From JAFGRR01 sp964563855 (GTDB lineage Bacteria; Planctomycetota; Phycisphaerae; UBA1845; Fen-1342), in assembly GCA_964563855.1 (NCBI GenBank), contig CAZLYU010000024.1, positions 1 through 51,834 on the forward strand: DNA of 51,834 nt, read 5' to 3'. Below the pieces are notes generated by a model. That model was not told the DNA's origin. It did no database searches and saw only the letters and a list, made by a program, of their open reading frames with translations. Numbering within the stretch: position 1 is the stretch's first letter; every line of letters starts with the position of its first letter. A program made the translations under genes and the position numbers. Shown here piece after piece: positions 50,141 to 51,834 of this stretch.

Positions 50141-51820
50141 ATGGCAGAAGAACCATCCCGAAAACGTAGCCGCGGCGGTCGCCGCGGCCGTGGTCGTCGT
50201 GCCGGCGGCGGCGATGCCGCCGCCGAAACCAAGCCCGTCGACGCAACGCCGACGTCCACGCCTGATTACGACGAGTCCTTTGTCGAGCTCGCGCCCCGCG
50301 AGGGTCCGAGCGACCGGCCGCGCAATCGACGACCCAAACGAACCCGCGCCGCCGCCAAAGACGACAAGCCCGCCGCGACCGACGAGGCGCCAAAGAAGCG
50401 CCCCACCCGCCGCCGAACGCGCAAACCGCGCGTCGACGAAGAACCGACCGAACAGACGGAGACGACCGACGATGTCGCGGCTGAGACCCCGCCGCCGCCG
50501 GACGACGAGCCCGCCGTCGCGGCGGGCGACGCATCCGCATTTGCCGCGCTCGGGCTCGAAGGCCCGGTGCTCGCCGCGCTCGAGCGTCTCGGCTGGACCA
50601 CGCCGACCGATATTCAGGAAGCCCTGATCCCCCCGGCGCTCGCTGGCAAAGACTGCCTCGGTCAGGCTAAGACCGGCACGGGGAAGACCGCCGCCTTCGC
50701 GCTGCCCATGCTGCAGCGCATCAAAGCAGGGCGCCCCGTGCAAGCGCTCGTCCTCGTCCCCACTCGCGAGCTCGCTTCCCAGGTCGACGACGCCGTCAAA
50801 CAGTTCAAGCATGGACAGGCTTTCAAGACCGCGTTGCTCTACGGCGGGCGGCGCCTGTCCGGTCAGGTCGCAACGCTCAGCAAAGACCCCGAGATCGTCG
50901 TCGGAACGCCCGGCCGCGTGCTCGACCTGATGGGCCGCGGAAATCTCGCGCTCAAGAACATCGAGGTCGTCATCCTCGACGAAGTCGATCGCATGCTCGA
51001 CATCGGCTTCCGCGACGATATCCGCCGCATCCTCAAACAAATCACACACCCGCACCAGACGATCTTCGTCTCCGCGACTCTCGACGAGGAAATCCGCAAG
51101 CTCGCCAAGCAGTTCATGACCGATCCCCAAGAGTTCAACGTCTCCGGCGACGAACTCACGGTCGCGAACATCGAGCACGGCTTCGTTACCGTTGATCCGA
51201 AAGACAAGCTCAAGAGCCTGACCGGGTTCCTCAAGCGCGAGGCGCCGCAACTCGCGATCGTGTTCACCAACACCAAGCACTCCGCGCGACGCGTCGCCCA
51301 GCGCCTGCAGAAGGAAGGCATCAACTGCCTCGAGATCCACGGCGACCTGCAACAGCGCAAGCGCGAGCAAGTGATGAAGCAGTTCCGCTCATCAAGCATC
51401 CAGGTGCTCGTCGCCACCGACCTCGCCTCCCGCGGGCTCGACGTGATGGAGGTCTCGCACATCGTCAATTACGACGTGCCCGAAGACCCCGCCGTCTACG
51501 TCCACCGCATCGGCCGCACCGCGCGCATGGGCAAGCAGGGTTACGCCGTCACGTTCGTCACGGTCGAGCAGGGCAAGCTGCTGACCGAGATCGAGATGCT
51601 GATCAACAAGCAGTTGCCGCAGTTTGATACGCCCTGGCTTATAAACCCCGACGCCCCGCCGCCGCCACCCCCGCCGCCCGAAGTCGAGAGCACCATCACG
51701 CCGCGCCGCTACAAAGAAGCCCTGCGTCGCGATCCGATCCTCGAAGCCATCGGCCTGCGCCCGCTCCGCCGCACGCTCGGCAGCCGATTCCGCTCGCCGC
51801 GCAAACGCAAAATGAAGTAG
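50141..51820 (+). CDS. DEAD-box-family ATP-dependent RNA helicase (RhlE-like)
   Basis: A 559-residue cytoplasmic RNA helicase. A basic, disordered N-terminal region of about 125 residues (SRGGRRGRGRRAGGG) precedes the core: Q motif with WTTPTDIQEALIP, motif I AKTGTGKT, Ia PTRELA, Ib TPGR, II DEVD (DEAD is usual; DEVD keeps the Mg/ATP acids), III SAT, IV VFTNTKH, V ATDLASRGLD and VI HRIGRTARMG. A poly-proline stretch and a basic tail (RFRSPRKRKMK) close it. AAGGA precedes the ATG at 5-6 bases. RhlE-type enzymes act in ribosome assembly and cold adaptation; CsdA-like is an alternative. Confidence 0.95.
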   Translation: MAEEPSRKRSRGGRRGRGRRAGGGDAAAETKPVDATPTSTPDYDESFVELAPREGPSDRPRNRRPKRTRAAAKDDKPAATDEAPKKRPTRRRTRKPRVDEEPTEQTETTDDVAAETPPPPDDEPAVAAGDASAFAALGLEGPVLAALERLGWTTPTDIQEALIPPALAGKDCLGQAKTGTGKTAAFALPMLQRIKAGRPVQALVLVPTRELASQVDDAVKQFKHGQAFKTALLYGGRRLSGQVATLSKDPEIVVGTPGRVLDLMGRGNLALKNIEVVILDEVDRMLDIGFRDDIRRILKQITHPHQTIFVSATLDEEIRKLAKQFMTDPQEFNVSGDELTVANIEHGFVTVDPKDKLKSLTGFLKREAPQLAIVFTNTKHSARRVAQRLQKEGINCLEIHGDLQQRKREQVMKQFRSSSIQVLVATDLASRGLDVMEVSHIVNYDVPEDPAVYVHRIGRTARMGKQGYAVTFVTVEQGKLLTEIEMLINKQLPQFDTPWLINPDAPPPPPPPPEVESTITPRRYKEALRRDPILEAIGLRPLRRTLGSRFRSPRKRKMK

Positions 51821-51834
51821 CCGCCGCGAACGCG

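Noticed and set aside
50062..50172. Short upstream frame in the helicase leader
   Set aside because: No Shine-Dalgarno and Arg/Pro-rich; mentioned in the promoter entry but not called as a gene.
50971..51000. DEVD in place of DEAD in the helicase as a sign of inactivity
   Set aside because: The catalytic Asp and Glu are kept and the third position tolerates change in the family; all other motifs are intact.
1..51834. CRISPR arrays, insertion sequences, prophage or attachment sites
   Set aside because: No regularly spaced repeats, transposase or integrase motifs, or tRNA-adjacent direct repeats were seen.

Overview
The window is GC-rich, gene-dense DNA from a Gram-negative bacterium, most likely a member of the Planctomycetota and possibly near the Phycisphaerae. 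That placement is an inference. It rests on secreted proteins ending in dockerin-type Ca-binding repeats, a PEP-CTERM-like surface protein, a membrane-anchored Ser/Thr kinase with a long helical extension, a DUF2723-type membrane protein, a hybrid PilM/GspK-type secretion cluster and a full basal-body set of flagellar genes. The left end cuts into ilvD. A 10-N assembly gap inside poly-C runs lies at 23413-23422, and sequence around it is unreliable.

Layout. 1-4800: 3' end of ilvD, a methyltransferase, a PEP-CTERM-like secreted protein, a small FlgM-like protein and smpB. 4886-8151: an ECF sigma factor, its zinc-finger anti-sigma factor and a secreted PDZ protein in one operon. 8318-15420: a lipoprotein, a four-helix membrane protein, a large sortilin/VPS10-like beta-propeller protein and a dockerin-tagged propeller protein. 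15499-19672: two tandem glutamate dehydrogenases, a DtxR-family regulator with a Cys/His-rich tail, a ferritin-like protein and tRNA-Arg(UCU). 19722-26362: small membrane, acetyltransferase, DUF5958-like, coiled-coil, Nudix and lipoprotein genes, a ferredoxin-NADP reductase and a GGDEF protein. 26594-33053: a large TPR protein, then FlgN-like chaperone, histidine kinase, NtrC-type activator, flgB, flgC and fliE. 33085-40458: a DUF2723 glycosyltransferase-like protein coupled to an esterase, a Ser/Thr kinase and a large membrane protein. 40459-40926: a hairpin-rich noncoding stretch followed by a 40-residue membrane microprotein with a near-perfect Shine-Dalgarno. 40964-49914: an eight-gene type II secretion/type IV pilus-like operon (minus strand; gspF, G, H, I, J, K, a pilM-pilN fusion, pilO/gspM-like). 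50141-51820: a DEAD-box-family RNA helicase.

How genes work together. The gsp operon encodes the inner-membrane platform and all pseudopilins, but neither the ATPase (GspE) nor the secretin (GspD) is in the window. The flagellar block couples a chaperone and a two-component enhancer-binding system to early rod and basal-body genes, a layout that suggests a sigma-54 checkpoint as in FlrBC/FleSR systems. The DtxR regulator and the ferritin-like gene form a likely metal-homeostasis pair. Many start sites were moved from the longest possible start to one with a Shine-Dalgarno, a signal peptide or a 4-base stop/start overlap, as stated in each entry.
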